Shown: positions 31,427-39,153 of the stretch, in pieces
How positions within the stretch are numbered: position 1 is the stretch's first letter
Layout: each line of letters begins with the position of its first letter
From: CAYYJS01 sp964472315
GTDB taxonomy: Bacteria; Verrucomicrobiota; Kiritimatiellia; UBA8416
Assembly: GCA_964472315.1 (NCBI GenBank)
Contig: CAYYJS010000023.1
Span: 1-47,385, forward strand
Length of the DNA: 47,385 nucleotides
Reading direction: 5' to 3'
The notes under the pieces: generated by a model
The model's input: only the letters and a program-made list of their open reading frames with translations
Told to the model about the DNA's origin: nothing
Database searches by the model: none
Translations under genes and position numbers: made by a program

Positions 31427-32524
31427 ATGAACAAGTGGACGATCATGGTGGTGGCAGCCCTGTCTCTGGCCGGGCGCGGTTTCGGAGCCGATGAGACGGT
31501 GGCCGAGAAGACGAAGATCAAGGGCGATGTGCGGTATCGGCACGAGTACATTGACGATGCGTCGAAGGCCGACACACGCACACGGCATCGCATCCGAGCG
31601 CGCGTCGGCGCGTTTGCCGACGTGAACGAGAGCGTGAAGGCGGGGATCCAGATTGCCTCGGGCAGCAGCGACCCGGTGTCGTCGAACCAGACGATCGGCG
31701 AGTCCTTCTCGAGCAAAGGGATCAACCTCGACCTCGCCTACTTCGACTGGTCGCTTGTGAACGGCCTGTCGCTGGTCGGCGGCAAGATGCAAAAGCCCTT
31801 CAGCACGGTGGCCGACCTGGTGTGGGACGGCGATCTGAACCCGGAAGGTCTGGCCGCGAAGTACACAGTCGGAGGCGATACGAAGCTGCTGGCGAACGCC
31901 GGCTATTTCTGGGTGGAAGAAGATGGGGCCTCGGATGACGATGACCGGATGCTCTACACCGGTCAGGTCGCGGTGGAGACCAAGCTCGGCGGCATCAAGC
32001 TGCTCGCCGGAGTCGGCGCCTATATGTACGACAACATGCAAGGCTACGCGGCGCTGGTCGAGGACGGCAACGGTTTCGGCAACACGCTGGTTACCGACCC
32101 CGCGGATACCAACAGTCTGGTCTACGCGAACGACTATGCCGAACTCGAGGCGTTCGTCAAGGTCGGGTTCGATATCGGCAAGGTTCCGGTTGCGCTCGTC
32201 GGGCAGTACGTGCAGAACGACGATGCCGACAAGGACAACGCCGGATACCTGGCCGGCGTGAAGGCGGGCAAGGCCAAGGACGCCGGTTCGTTCGAACTGG
32301 GGTATGACTATCGCAGCCTGGAAAAGGATGCGGTTGTCGGCGCGCTGACGGACTCCGATTTCCGCGGCGGCGGAACGAATGGCGAAGGCCACAAGTTCTC
32401 CGGCACGGTTGCCCTCGGCAAGGATTGGACGCTCGGCGCGACCTACTTCCTGAACAGCAAGGATCCGGACGGCAAGGACACGGATTACGACCGCGCCCAG
32501 ATCGATCTGGCCTGCAAGTTCTGA
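31427..32524 (+). CDS. Outer-membrane porin (Porin_5-like)
   Basis: A 365-residue exported beta-barrel protein. NKWTIMVVAALSLAGRGFGA is a signal peptide with cleavage near A-D-E. The mature part has alternating beta-strand patterns (KIKGDVRYRHEYID; KAGIQIASGS; LDLAYFDWSLVNGLSLVGGK) and ends in the aromatic DLACKF, with a C-terminal Phe as expected for BamA-inserted barrels. It resembles the 'putative porin' family. ATG 31427 is preceded by GAGAGGAAGTGAG; an in-frame ATG at 31376 would destroy the signal peptide. Its position next to the phosphate genes and a weak Pho-box-like site suggests phosphate passage, like PhoE, OprP or OprO; this is an inference. Confidence 0.82.
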   Translation: MNKWTIMVVAALSLAGRGFGADETVAEKTKIKGDVRYRHEYIDDASKADTRTRHRIRARVGAFADVNESVKAGIQIASGSSDPVSSNQTIGESFSSKGINLDLAYFDWSLVNGLSLVGGKMQKPFSTVADLVWDGDLNPEGLAAKYTVGGDTKLLANAGYFWVEEDGASDDDDRMLYTGQVAVETKLGGIKLLAGVGAYMYDNMQGYAALVEDGNGFGNTLVTDPADTNSLVYANDYAELEAFVKVGFDIGKVPVALVGQYVQNDDADKDNAGYLAGVKAGKAKDAGSFELGYDYRSLEKDAVVGALTDSDFRGGGTNGEGHKFSGTVALGKDWTLGATYFLNSKDPDGKDTDYDRAQIDLACKF

Positions 32525-32545
32525 TCGCCGCGTCAGGAGACCAGA

Positions 32546-32584
32546 AAGAAGAGCGTCCGACAACGGGACGCTCTTCTTTTTTTT
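32546..32584. terminator. Bidirectional intrinsic terminator between porin and hemW
   Basis: A 13-base perfect stem (AAGAAGAGCGTCC / GGACGCTCTTCTT) with a short loop is followed by nine T on the plus strand. A-rich bases on the other side make it work for the convergent hemW gene too. Confidence 0.9.
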
Positions 32585-32585
32585 G

Positions 32586-33737
32586 TCAGGGGATGAGGGA
32601 TTCGGCGACGGTGTCGGCGCGGCGGCGGCCGTTGCGTGTGAGCCGCCAGCCGAAGAGCGTGGTTTCGGCCAGGCCTTGCGCGGTCAGGCGGTTCAGTCCC
32701 GCGTGCCAGAAATCGGCGAGATCCGGGAACCGGTGACGGATGGCGTCGATGACGTCGCGTCCCACCCCTTCGTTCAAACGCAGGCGGAACAGAAACCGTT
32801 CGACGGCATCGTCGCGGGGCGACAGGGACTCGGCTTCCGGCGGTTCGCCGCGCGCGGCGACCAGGTCGAGCCACGTCTCGAGATCGGCGGGGTTGGTCCA
32901 GCGACACGGTCCGACGCGGGATGAGGCGGACGGCCCGAGACCGAGATAGTCGCCGCCGCGCCAGGCGTTCAAGTTGTGGCGGCACGCGCACCCCGGTTGC
33001 GCGTAGTTCGAGATCTCGTACTGCGTATAGCCCAACGTCGCGAGGAAGGTCTCGGTGCGGTCCAGGCAGGCGACTTCCATATCCGGGGCGAGGGGGGTGA
33101 ACGCGCCCTGACGCAGGTCGGTGGCGAGGGGTGTACCGGCCTCGACCGACAGCAGGTAGACGGACAGATGCGACGGCGCGAGCGCCGCCGCGGCGCGAAG
33201 ATCGGCGTCCCATGCCTCCGCATGCCGTGGCGTGCCGGCGATCAGGTCCAGGCCGAGGTTGGCGATGCCGGCGCGGCGTACGGTGTCCGCGGCGGCGGCG
33301 ATGGCGTGGGGCGGGTAGGGACGCCCGAGCCAGCGCAGGATGGAGGCATCGAAACTCTGCGCGCCGAGGCTCACGCGGTTGACCCCCGCCGCATGCAGGA
33401 TGGCGGCCTTGGGCGCGTCCATGCTGTCGGGATTGGCTTCCACGGTCCACTCGCACCGGTCGCCGCCGTCGGCCGCGCCGCCGTCGATCGCGTGTCGGAC
33501 CGCGGCGCAGAGCGCCGCGAGTTCGCCGCAATCCAGCATGGACGGAGTTCCTCCGCCGACATAGACTGATTGCAACCCGCGCGGCGCGTCCCCGATGCGC
33601 CACGCGAGTTCGCGGGTCACGCCGGCGAGCCAGCGTTGCGTGGCGGCGCTGTCGCGCGGGACCGAATGGAAGGCGCAATAGCGGCACTTCGCACGACAGA
33701 AGGGCACATGAATGTACACGTGGACGGCTGAAGTCAT
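32586..33737 (-). CDS. hemW: Radical SAM protein HemW (heme chaperone-like)
   Basis: A 383-residue radical SAM protein of the HemN/HemW group: VPFCRAKCRYCAF places the [4Fe-4S] ligands at C14, C18 and C21; VYVGGGTPSML and the VEANPDS and RVSLGAQSFD regions follow, with the HemN_C domain at the end. Like HemW, and unlike true coproporphyrinogen dehydrogenase, it has no long N-terminal extension. Family members bind heme and deliver it to target proteins. ATG 33737 lies two bases from the first unit of a Pho-box-like array, so PhoB could affect it. It converges on the porin gene. Confidence 0.9.
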   Translation of the reverse strand: MTSAVHVYIHVPFCRAKCRYCAFHSVPRDSAATQRWLAGVTRELAWRIGDAPRGLQSVYVGGGTPSMLDCGELAALCAAVRHAIDGGAADGGDRCEWTVEANPDSMDAPKAAILHAAGVNRVSLGAQSFDASILRWLGRPYPPHAIAAAADTVRRAGIANLGLDLIAGTPRHAEAWDADLRAAAALAPSHLSVYLLSVEAGTPLATDLRQGAFTPLAPDMEVACLDRTETFLATLGYTQYEISNYAQPGCACRHNLNAWRGGDYLGLGPSASSRVGPCRWTNPADLETWLDLVAARGEPPEAESLSPRDDAVERFLFRLRLNEGVGRDVIDAIRHRFPDLADFWHAGLNRLTAQGLAETTLFGWRLTRNGRRRADTVAESLIP

Positions 33738-33738
33738 C

Positions 33739-33778
33739 GTAACGCAATTCTCAGGCGGCGCTAACGGGATGCTAACAT
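33739..33778. promoter_or_regulatory. Pho-box-like array upstream of phoB
   Basis: Four heptamers at an exact 11-base period: GTAACGC at 33739, CTCAGGC at 33750, CTAACGG at 33761, CTAACAT at 33772. The seven-plus-four spacing is that of PhoB direct repeats, though the heptamer differs from the E. coli CTGTCAT. It lies 76 bases before phoB. Confidence 0.7.
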
Positions 33779-33854
33779 GCAACTGGTTGTCTGGTGTCCA
33801 TTCATAGCACGCCATCCCGTCGGCGGGAAGGCGTGAATCCGGGGAGGCGCGGCC

Positions 33855-34547
33855 ATGGCACATGAGCATATCCTGGTGGTGGAGGACGAGAGCGACATCC
33901 AGGAATTGATCCGGTACAACCTGGAAAAGGAGGGGTACAAGGTCAGTTGCGTGGCAACCGGCGAAGCGGCCCTGCGGTCGGCCGGCGCGACGCCGCCGGG
34001 CTTGGTCATTCTCGATCTGATGCTGCCGGGCATGGATGGTTTGGCGGTATGCAAGGAACTGCGGTCCCAGGCGCGGACGCGTTCGGTGCCGGTCGTGATG
34101 CTGACGGCGAAGGGCGAAGAGATCGACGTTGTCACCGGGCTTGAGGTCGGCGCGGACGACTATGTCGTCAAGCCGTTCAGTCCGCGGATACTGTTGGCCC
34201 GGGTACGGGCCGTGCTGCGGCGCCGCGAGAGCGACGGGGAGGCTTGCCCCGTGATCCGGCGCGGTCCGGTGACAATCGACGCCACGCGCCATGAGGTGAC
34301 GCTTGACGGCGAGCCGGTGACGCTCACGCTGACCGAGTTTCGCGTTCTGGAGTATCTCGCGCGCCGTCCCGGCATCGTCTTCTCCCGGTATCAGATCGTC
34401 GACGCGGTCAAAGGCGAGGATTACCCGGTGACCGATCGCTCGGTCGACGTCCAGATTGTCGGGTTGCGGAAGAAGTTGGGCCGTTTCAGCGACTGCATCG
34501 AAACGGTGCGCGGCGTCGGTTACCGGTTCCGTCAGGACCACGCGTGA
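33855..34547 (+). CDS. phoB: Phosphate regulon response regulator PhoB
   Basis: A 230-residue OmpR-type response regulator. The receiver domain (1-120) has acidic D11, phosphoacceptor D54 in LVILDLMLPG, the TA of MLTAKG and the KPF lysine. The C-terminal winged helix (about 130-228) contains LTLTEFRVLEYLARRPG and RSVDVQIVGLRKKLG. When phosphorylated by PhoR it should bind the 11-base-period arrays found before this gene and before the pst genes. GGGGAGG stands before ATG 33855. phoR begins ten bases after its stop. Confidence 0.95.
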   Translation: MAHEHILVVEDESDIQELIRYNLEKEGYKVSCVATGEAALRSAGATPPGLVILDLMLPGMDGLAVCKELRSQARTRSVPVVMLTAKGEEIDVVTGLEVGADDYVVKPFSPRILLARVRAVLRRRESDGEACPVIRRGPVTIDATRHEVTLDGEPVTLTLTEFRVLEYLARRPGIVFSRYQIVDAVKGEDYPVTDRSVDVQIVGLRKKLGRFSDCIETVRGVGYRFRQDHA

Positions 34548-34557
34548 GGTCAGTTCG

Positions 34558-36345
34558 ATGAGTCGCAAACGTTTGCTGTGGCGTCTGTATCCGTCGTACG
34601 TCGTCATCATCTTCGTTTCCCTGCTGCTGGTGTCGATCCACGCCCTGCGGTCGGTGGATCGTTTTTACAGGGACCGGCTTGCGCGCGAGCTTCAGGTGCA
34701 GGCGGTTCTGGTGGGCAGTCGCCTCGTCGACGCGACCGGCGCCTTGCCCGCGGACCACCATGCGGTGGACCGACTCTGCAAGGACCTGGGCCGTCGCATC
34801 CCGGCCCGTATCACGGTGATCCTGCCCGATGGACGCGTGGTCGGGGATTCGGACAAGAATCCCGCGGTCATGGATAACCACGGCGACCGGCCGGAGGTGC
34901 GCGAGGCGATCCAGGCCGGAGTCGGCAGCGTCGAGCGGTTCAGCAATACATTGCGCGAAGACATGATGTACGTGGGTCTGCCGGTGGCGGTGGACGGGCG
35001 GCTTGTCGCGGTCGTGCGGACGGCGGTTTCCACGGCGTCGATCCGGGATGCGACGCGCGATGTTCTGCACCGCATCTCCGTGTCGGCGCTGCTGGCGCTG
35101 GCGTTTGCGGCGGCCGTCGGGCTCGTCGTCTCCAAACGGATCACGCGACCGCTCGAAGAGATGCGCGTGGGGGCGGCGCGTTTCGCGGCGGGCGATTTGC
35201 AGTTCCGGTTGCACGTGCCGGATTCCGTGGAAATGGCCGGCCTCGCGGAGGCCATGAATGCCATGGCCGGCGAGCTTGACGGGCGTATCCGGACGGTCAT
35301 TCAGGAGCGCAACGAGCGTGACGCCGTGTTCGCCAGCATGGTCGAGGGGGTTCTGGCCGTGGACGTCGACCGGCGTATTGTCCACATCAACGCCGCGGCG
35401 GCACGGCTGATCGAACTTGGCCGGGAACCCGAGACGGCCCGCGGCCGCCTGGTCGAGGAAGTGGTTCGTGCCGCGGATCTGCAGCGTTTCCTGTCGGACT
35501 GTCTCGACGCCGACGAACCCCGGCAGGGCGAGTTGTCGCTCGGGCAGACCGGCGCCACGCTGATCCGGGCGCAGGGCGCGCCGCTGCGCAACGCCGACGG
35601 CTTGCGCATCGGGGCGCTGGTCGTGCTCGACGATGTGACGCGCGTCCGCCGTCTGGAGAAGATCCGGCGGGACTTTGTGGCCAACGTATCCCACGAGCTC
35701 AAGACGCCGATCACGTCCATCAAGGGGTTTGTAGAGACCCTCCTGGACGGCGCGGCCCAGTCCCCGCAGGACCTTCAGCGGTTCCTCGCGATCATCTTGC
35801 GTCAGGCCAACCATCTGAACGCGATCGTCAACGATCTGCTCAGCCTGTCGCGTCTCGAGCACGAGTTGGACGGGCCGCCCGTGGCACTGGAGCCGGCGGC
35901 GCTGTCTCCGGTGCTGAAGGAATCGGTCGAGGTCTGTCAGGCCAAGGCCGACGAGAAGCATGTCACGCTGGAGGTGGCGTGCCCGTCCGATGTACGGGCG
36001 TGCATCAACACGCACTTGCTCGAACAGGCGGTTGTGAACCTCATCGACAATGCCGTCAAGTATACGTCCGGCGGCGGCAAGGTGACGATCGAGGGTGCGC
36101 GGGCGGGGAGCGGGGTGCGTATCGCGGTGCGTGATACCGGTATGGGTATCGAAGCCAGGCACCTCGACCGTTTGTTCGAACGGTTCTACCGCGTGGACAC
36201 GGGGCGAAGCCGAGAGTTGGGGGGGACGGGGCTCGGTCTGGCGATCGTGAAACACATCGTCAGGGTCCACGGCGGGCAGGTCGGGGTCGAGAGCGTGCCG
36301 GGGCGTGGCAGCGTTTTTACCATCACACTTCCATCGGCGGCGTAA
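34558..36345 (+). CDS. phoR: Phosphate regulon sensor histidine kinase PhoR
   Basis: A 595-residue membrane histidine kinase. TM1 near residues 9-30 (LYPSYVVIIFVSLLLVSIHAL), a periplasmic sensor of about 130 residues, TM2 near 165-185 (SALLALAFAAAVGLVVS), HAMP, a PAS domain near 250-360, HisKA with FVANVSHELKTP (H379) and a C-terminal ATPase domain with NLIDNAVKYT, DTGMGIE and GGTGLGLAIVKH. The long periplasmic sensor differs from E. coli PhoR but is normal for many phyla, where PstSCAB-PhoU control the kinase. ATG 34558 marks the start of homology; the frame is open further upstream inside phoB. Confidence 0.93.
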   Translation: MSRKRLLWRLYPSYVVIIFVSLLLVSIHALRSVDRFYRDRLARELQVQAVLVGSRLVDATGALPADHHAVDRLCKDLGRRIPARITVILPDGRVVGDSDKNPAVMDNHGDRPEVREAIQAGVGSVERFSNTLREDMMYVGLPVAVDGRLVAVVRTAVSTASIRDATRDVLHRISVSALLALAFAAAVGLVVSKRITRPLEEMRVGAARFAAGDLQFRLHVPDSVEMAGLAEAMNAMAGELDGRIRTVIQERNERDAVFASMVEGVLAVDVDRRIVHINAAAARLIELGREPETARGRLVEEVVRAADLQRFLSDCLDADEPRQGELSLGQTGATLIRAQGAPLRNADGLRIGALVVLDDVTRVRRLEKIRRDFVANVSHELKTPITSIKGFVETLLDGAAQSPQDLQRFLAIILRQANHLNAIVNDLLSLSRLEHELDGPPVALEPAALSPVLKESVEVCQAKADEKHVTLEVACPSDVRACINTHLLEQAVVNLIDNAVKYTSGGGKVTIEGARAGSGVRIAVRDTGMGIEARHLDRLFERFYRVDTGRSRELGGTGLGLAIVKHIVRVHGGQVGVESVPGRGSVFTITLPSAA

Positions 36346-36381
36346 CGAAAATCTCACGCGTCGCTGATCGGCTCCTCACGT
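36342..36381. promoter_or_regulatory. Pho-box-like array overlapping the phoR stop
   Basis: Units at an exact 11-base period: GTAACGA at 36342, CTCACGC at 36353, CTGATCG at 36364, CTCACGT at 36375. The third unit is degenerate. Confidence 0.55.
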
Positions 36382-36451
36382 TGGCGTGGTTGATTGCTTC
36401 CCATCGATGCCGGAGATGTCGGCCGTCGGGGTGCGGAGAGAGTAAACCGCG

Positions 36452-36505
36452 CTAACGCAATCCTAACGGGCGACTCACGGCGAACTAACGGGGGTTCGGT
36501 TAACT
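36452..36505 (+). promoter_or_regulatory. Pho-box-like array and promoter of the pst operon
   Basis: Four near-identical units with an 11-base period: CTAACGC at 36452, CTAACGG at 36463, CTCACGG at 36474, CTAACGG at 36485. A TTAACT -10 candidate begins nine bases after the last unit (36500-36505), the spacing expected when PhoB replaces the -35 contact. Confidence 0.75.
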
Positions 36506-36530
36506 GCCGACATCTCTGACCGGAGTGGCG

Positions 36531-37001
36531 ATGCCGGATCCGGACGAGAACGGCGCAACGGAAGGAGGGCATGCCGTGGATATAGCCGGGCGATCGAAAC
36601 ACCGATGGAGCTCGCTGGCCGTGGAGCAGCAGCTTCGCTGCTGTCTGGGGCGTTGCGAGACGATGAACGTCGACGCGATCGCGCAACAGACGGGCCTGGC
36701 TCGGGAAACCGTGGCGGAGCGGCTGAACGAGTTGGTGTCCCGCAACGAAGTCGAGATTCTGAAGCCGATTGTCGGGAACATCGACAAGGGCGACGGTCGA
36801 CCGCTGTTCCACCCCGCCGTGTACTTCCGTCTCGTCCGCGCGTCGGACGACGATTACCTGTGGGAACAGGATCTGGTCGTGCGGTTGCCCACGCGCAGTG
36901 TTCACGAAGAGCGGGAATTCGAGGCGCGCCGCGCAGCGTTCGGCGCGCGACGGTTCGGATGGCGAAGACGGTTGGAAGCGACGGCCGTCGGGTATGCATG
37001 A
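36531..37001 (+). CDS. Predicted winged-helix regulator at the head of the pst operon
   Basis: A protein of 156 residues (158 if GTG 36525 is used). Residues about 25-85 form a winged helix: SLAVEQQLRCCLGRCETM, then VDAIAQQTGLARETVAERLNELVSRNEVEIL. The rest (VYFRLVRASDDDYLWEQDLVVRL and a basic C-terminal tail) matches nothing I know. It begins about 40 bases after the best Pho-box-like array and ends 67 bases before pstS, so it is the first gene of the phosphate-controlled transcript. It could be a dedicated regulator. The ribosome binding site CGGAG five bases before ATG 36531 supports that start. A real gene by coding pattern; function inferred only from fold. Confidence 0.7.
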   Translation: MPDPDENGATEGGHAVDIAGRSKHRWSSLAVEQQLRCCLGRCETMNVDAIAQQTGLARETVAERLNELVSRNEVEILKPIVGNIDKGDGRPLFHPAVYFRLVRASDDDYLWEQDLVVRLPTRSVHEEREFEARRAAFGARRFGWRRRLEATAVGYA

Positions 37002-37068
37002 CAAGAGCCGTTTGCCCCGCGGGGCACGGCAAGGGAACACAAACGAGAGACAAGAGGAGAGGCGAGAC

Positions 37069-37914
37069 ATGAACATGACGAAAACTATCAGTGCATTCGT
37101 GCTGGCGACCGGTCTGGTCGCCGGCGCCGAGGAAGCCAAACTCGTGTTGGACGGGTCGACGACGGTCGGGCCGATCGCCAAGGCGTTCGCCGAGTACTAC
37201 ATGAGTCTGAACCCGAACGTCAACGTGACGGTCAGCGAGTCCGGCAGCGGCAATGGCGCCAAGGGCATCGTCAACAGCACCTGCGACATCGCCAACATGT
37301 CGCGCTTCATGAAGACCGAGGAGGTCGCCGCCGCGGTCGCCAAGGGCGTCGTGCCCGTGGCGCACGTCGTCGCGATGGACGGACTGCCGGTGCTGGTTCA
37401 TCCCAGCAACCCGGTAAACGGGCTCACGGTCGCCCAGGTTCGCGATATCTTCATGGGCAAGGTCACGAGCTGGAAGGAAGTCGGCGGCCCGGACATGCCC
37501 ATCGTGATCGTCAGCCGCGATACGAACAGCGGCACTTACGAGACCTTCGAGGGCCTCGTGATGACGCATAAGGTCAACGGCGAGAAGGTCCAGGAGAAGA
37601 TCGCGACGGGCGCGGAGTACGTCGGCAGCAATGGCGCCATCCGCCAGCGCGTGCAGACGACGCCTGGGGCCATCGGCTACGCGGGGCTCGGTTTCGTCGA
37701 CAAGACCGTCAAAGCGTTGGAGATCGAAGGCGTCGCTCCGACGGTGCAGACGGTTACCAGCGGTGTGTACCCGATCGCGCGTCCGCTGTTCATGTTCACG
37801 AACGGCTATCCGAAACTCGGATCGCACATCTACCGGTTTGTGACCCTGCACCTGAGCGAAAAGGGACAGGAAATCGTCGAATCGATCGGTTTCGTGCCGG
37901 TTACGGCTTATTGA
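37069..37914 (+). CDS. pstS: Phosphate-binding protein PstS
   Basis: A 281-residue periplasmic phosphate-binding protein. The signal peptide is short (NMTKTISAFVLATGLVAGAEE). Phosphate-contact regions are LDGSTTVGPIAKAFAEYY, the SESGSGNGAKG loop, SRDTNSGTYETF and the PGAIGYAGLGF segment, all in the expected order. GAGGAGAGGCGAG precedes ATG 37069. It hands phosphate to PstC-PstA. A strong GC-rich hairpin lies between it and pstC and may keep PstS at higher levels than the membrane subunits. Confidence 0.94.
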   Translation: MNMTKTISAFVLATGLVAGAEEAKLVLDGSTTVGPIAKAFAEYYMSLNPNVNVTVSESGSGNGAKGIVNSTCDIANMSRFMKTEEVAAAVAKGVVPVAHVVAMDGLPVLVHPSNPVNGLTVAQVRDIFMGKVTSWKEVGGPDMPIVIVSRDTNSGTYETFEGLVMTHKVNGEKVQEKIATGAEYVGSNGAIRQRVQTTPGAIGYAGLGFVDKTVKALEIEGVAPTVQTVTSGVYPIARPLFMFTNGYPKLGSHIYRFVTLHLSEKGQEIVESIGFVPVTAY

Positions 37915-37941
37915 GTTCACCGGCGTGGCGTACCTGATGCG

Positions 37942-37969
37942 GACCCCCGACCCGCGAGGGCCGGGGGTC
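37942..37969 (+). other. Intercistronic hairpin between pstS and pstC
   Basis: GACCCCCG (37942-37949) pairs with CGGGGGTC (37962-37969); an inner CCC/GGG stem is capped by a GCGA tetraloop. The following TCTTTCCC is a poor U-run, so it is more likely an mRNA-stabilising or partial terminator structure. Confidence 0.7.
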
Positions 37970-37996
37970 TTTCCCCAAGAAGAGCGAGGATATGGC

Positions 37997-39151
37997 ATGG
38001 CTGACTCCCGACAGGCCGGGGCGCAATCGCTGGTGTTGAGCGATGCCGCCGGACGGTTGCGGGCGGTGGCCGGGTTGCTCGGGCGCGCCCTGCTGTTCCT
38101 GACCACGAGCGTGGCGGCTCTGGCCGTGCTCTTCATCATTTTTTTCATCGCGCGCGACGCACTCCCGTTCTTCCGGATTCGCGGGGTCGCCGAGTTCTTC
38201 ACAAGCACGGCCTGGTATCCCTCCGGGCATCCGGCGCAGTTCGGGGCCGCCGCCATTTTTCTGGGCAGCGCGCTGGTCACGATGGGCGCCCTTGTCGTAG
38301 CGGTGCCGCTCGGCATTGCCGCGGCCGTTTGTCTCAGCGACGTGCTGCCGTTCCATGTCCGGCAAATCGTCAAGCCCGTGATCGAGATGCTCGCGGCGAT
38401 TCCATCGGTGGCCTACGGGTTCTTTGCGCTGGTCGTATTCGCGCCGTTGTTGCAGGAGCGAGGCGGGCCGGTGCTGGCGGCGGCGTGGTGGCTGGTGGCC
38501 ACGCCGATCTTGTTCCTGACCGTGTTGGTCGCCGGGGATATGGTGTCCGGCGCGGTGGCACGCGAAGGCGTGCGCAAAATCGTCCGATTCGCGGTGACGA
38601 TACTGCTTGGCGCCCTTTCGGTCATGCTCCTGCTGCATGTCGGGCACACCCTGTCGGCGCTCTCGATCCCCAGCGGAGCCAACGCGCTGAACGTCTCGCT
38701 GATTCTCGGCGTGATGGCGTTGCCGACCGTGGTCAGCGTTTCCGAGGACGCGCTGCAGGCGGTCGGGCGCGAACTCCGCGAGGGTTGCTATGCGCTCGGC
38801 GCCACGCGGGCGGAAACGCTCGTCCAGACCATCATCCCCGCCGCCGGCAGCGGCATCCTCGCCGCCGCGCTGCTCGGGGTCATGCGCGCGCTGGGCGAGA
38901 CCATGGTCGTCTGGATGGCTTCCGGCAATGCCGCGCAGATTCCAACGCCGTGGTTCAATCTGTTGTCGCCGGTGCGAACGCTGACGGCGACGATCGCGGG
39001 CGATATGGGCGAGGCGGACCATGTGACCGGTTCCGCCCGCTATCACGTGCTCTTCGCGATGGGGCTTTCCCTGCTGCTGTTCTGTTTCGTCTGCAATCTG
39101 GCGAGCGAATGGGTCGTCTCGCGGCAACGCCGCCGGTTGGGGGGAGGATAG
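37997..39151 (+). CDS. pstC: Phosphate ABC transporter permease PstC
   Basis: A 384-residue inner-membrane permease. TM1 near residues 30-55, then GAAAIFLGSALVTMGALVVAVPLGIAAAV and a second half that ends with the EAA loop region (REGCYALGATRAETLVQTIIPAA; GVMRALGETMVV). ATG 37997 has GAGGA six bases upstream; a longer frame starts at 37925 but would cover the intercistronic hairpin. Two bases separate it from pstA. Confidence 0.93.
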   Translation: MADSRQAGAQSLVLSDAAGRLRAVAGLLGRALLFLTTSVAALAVLFIIFFIARDALPFFRIRGVAEFFTSTAWYPSGHPAQFGAAAIFLGSALVTMGALVVAVPLGIAAAVCLSDVLPFHVRQIVKPVIEMLAAIPSVAYGFFALVVFAPLLQERGGPVLAAAWWLVATPILFLTVLVAGDMVSGAVAREGVRKIVRFAVTILLGALSVMLLLHVGHTLSALSIPSGANALNVSLILGVMALPTVVSVSEDALQAVGRELREGCYALGATRAETLVQTIIPAAGSGILAAALLGVMRALGETMVVWMASGNAAQIPTPWFNLLSPVRTLTATIAGDMGEADHVTGSARYHVLFAMGLSLLLFCFVCNLASEWVVSRQRRRLGGG

Positions 39152-39153
39152 CC

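Noticed and set aside
34486..38373. Two long minus-strand frames opposite phoR and pstS
   Set aside because: Shadows of GC-rich codons; composition dominated by Arg, His and Ala and no conserved motif.
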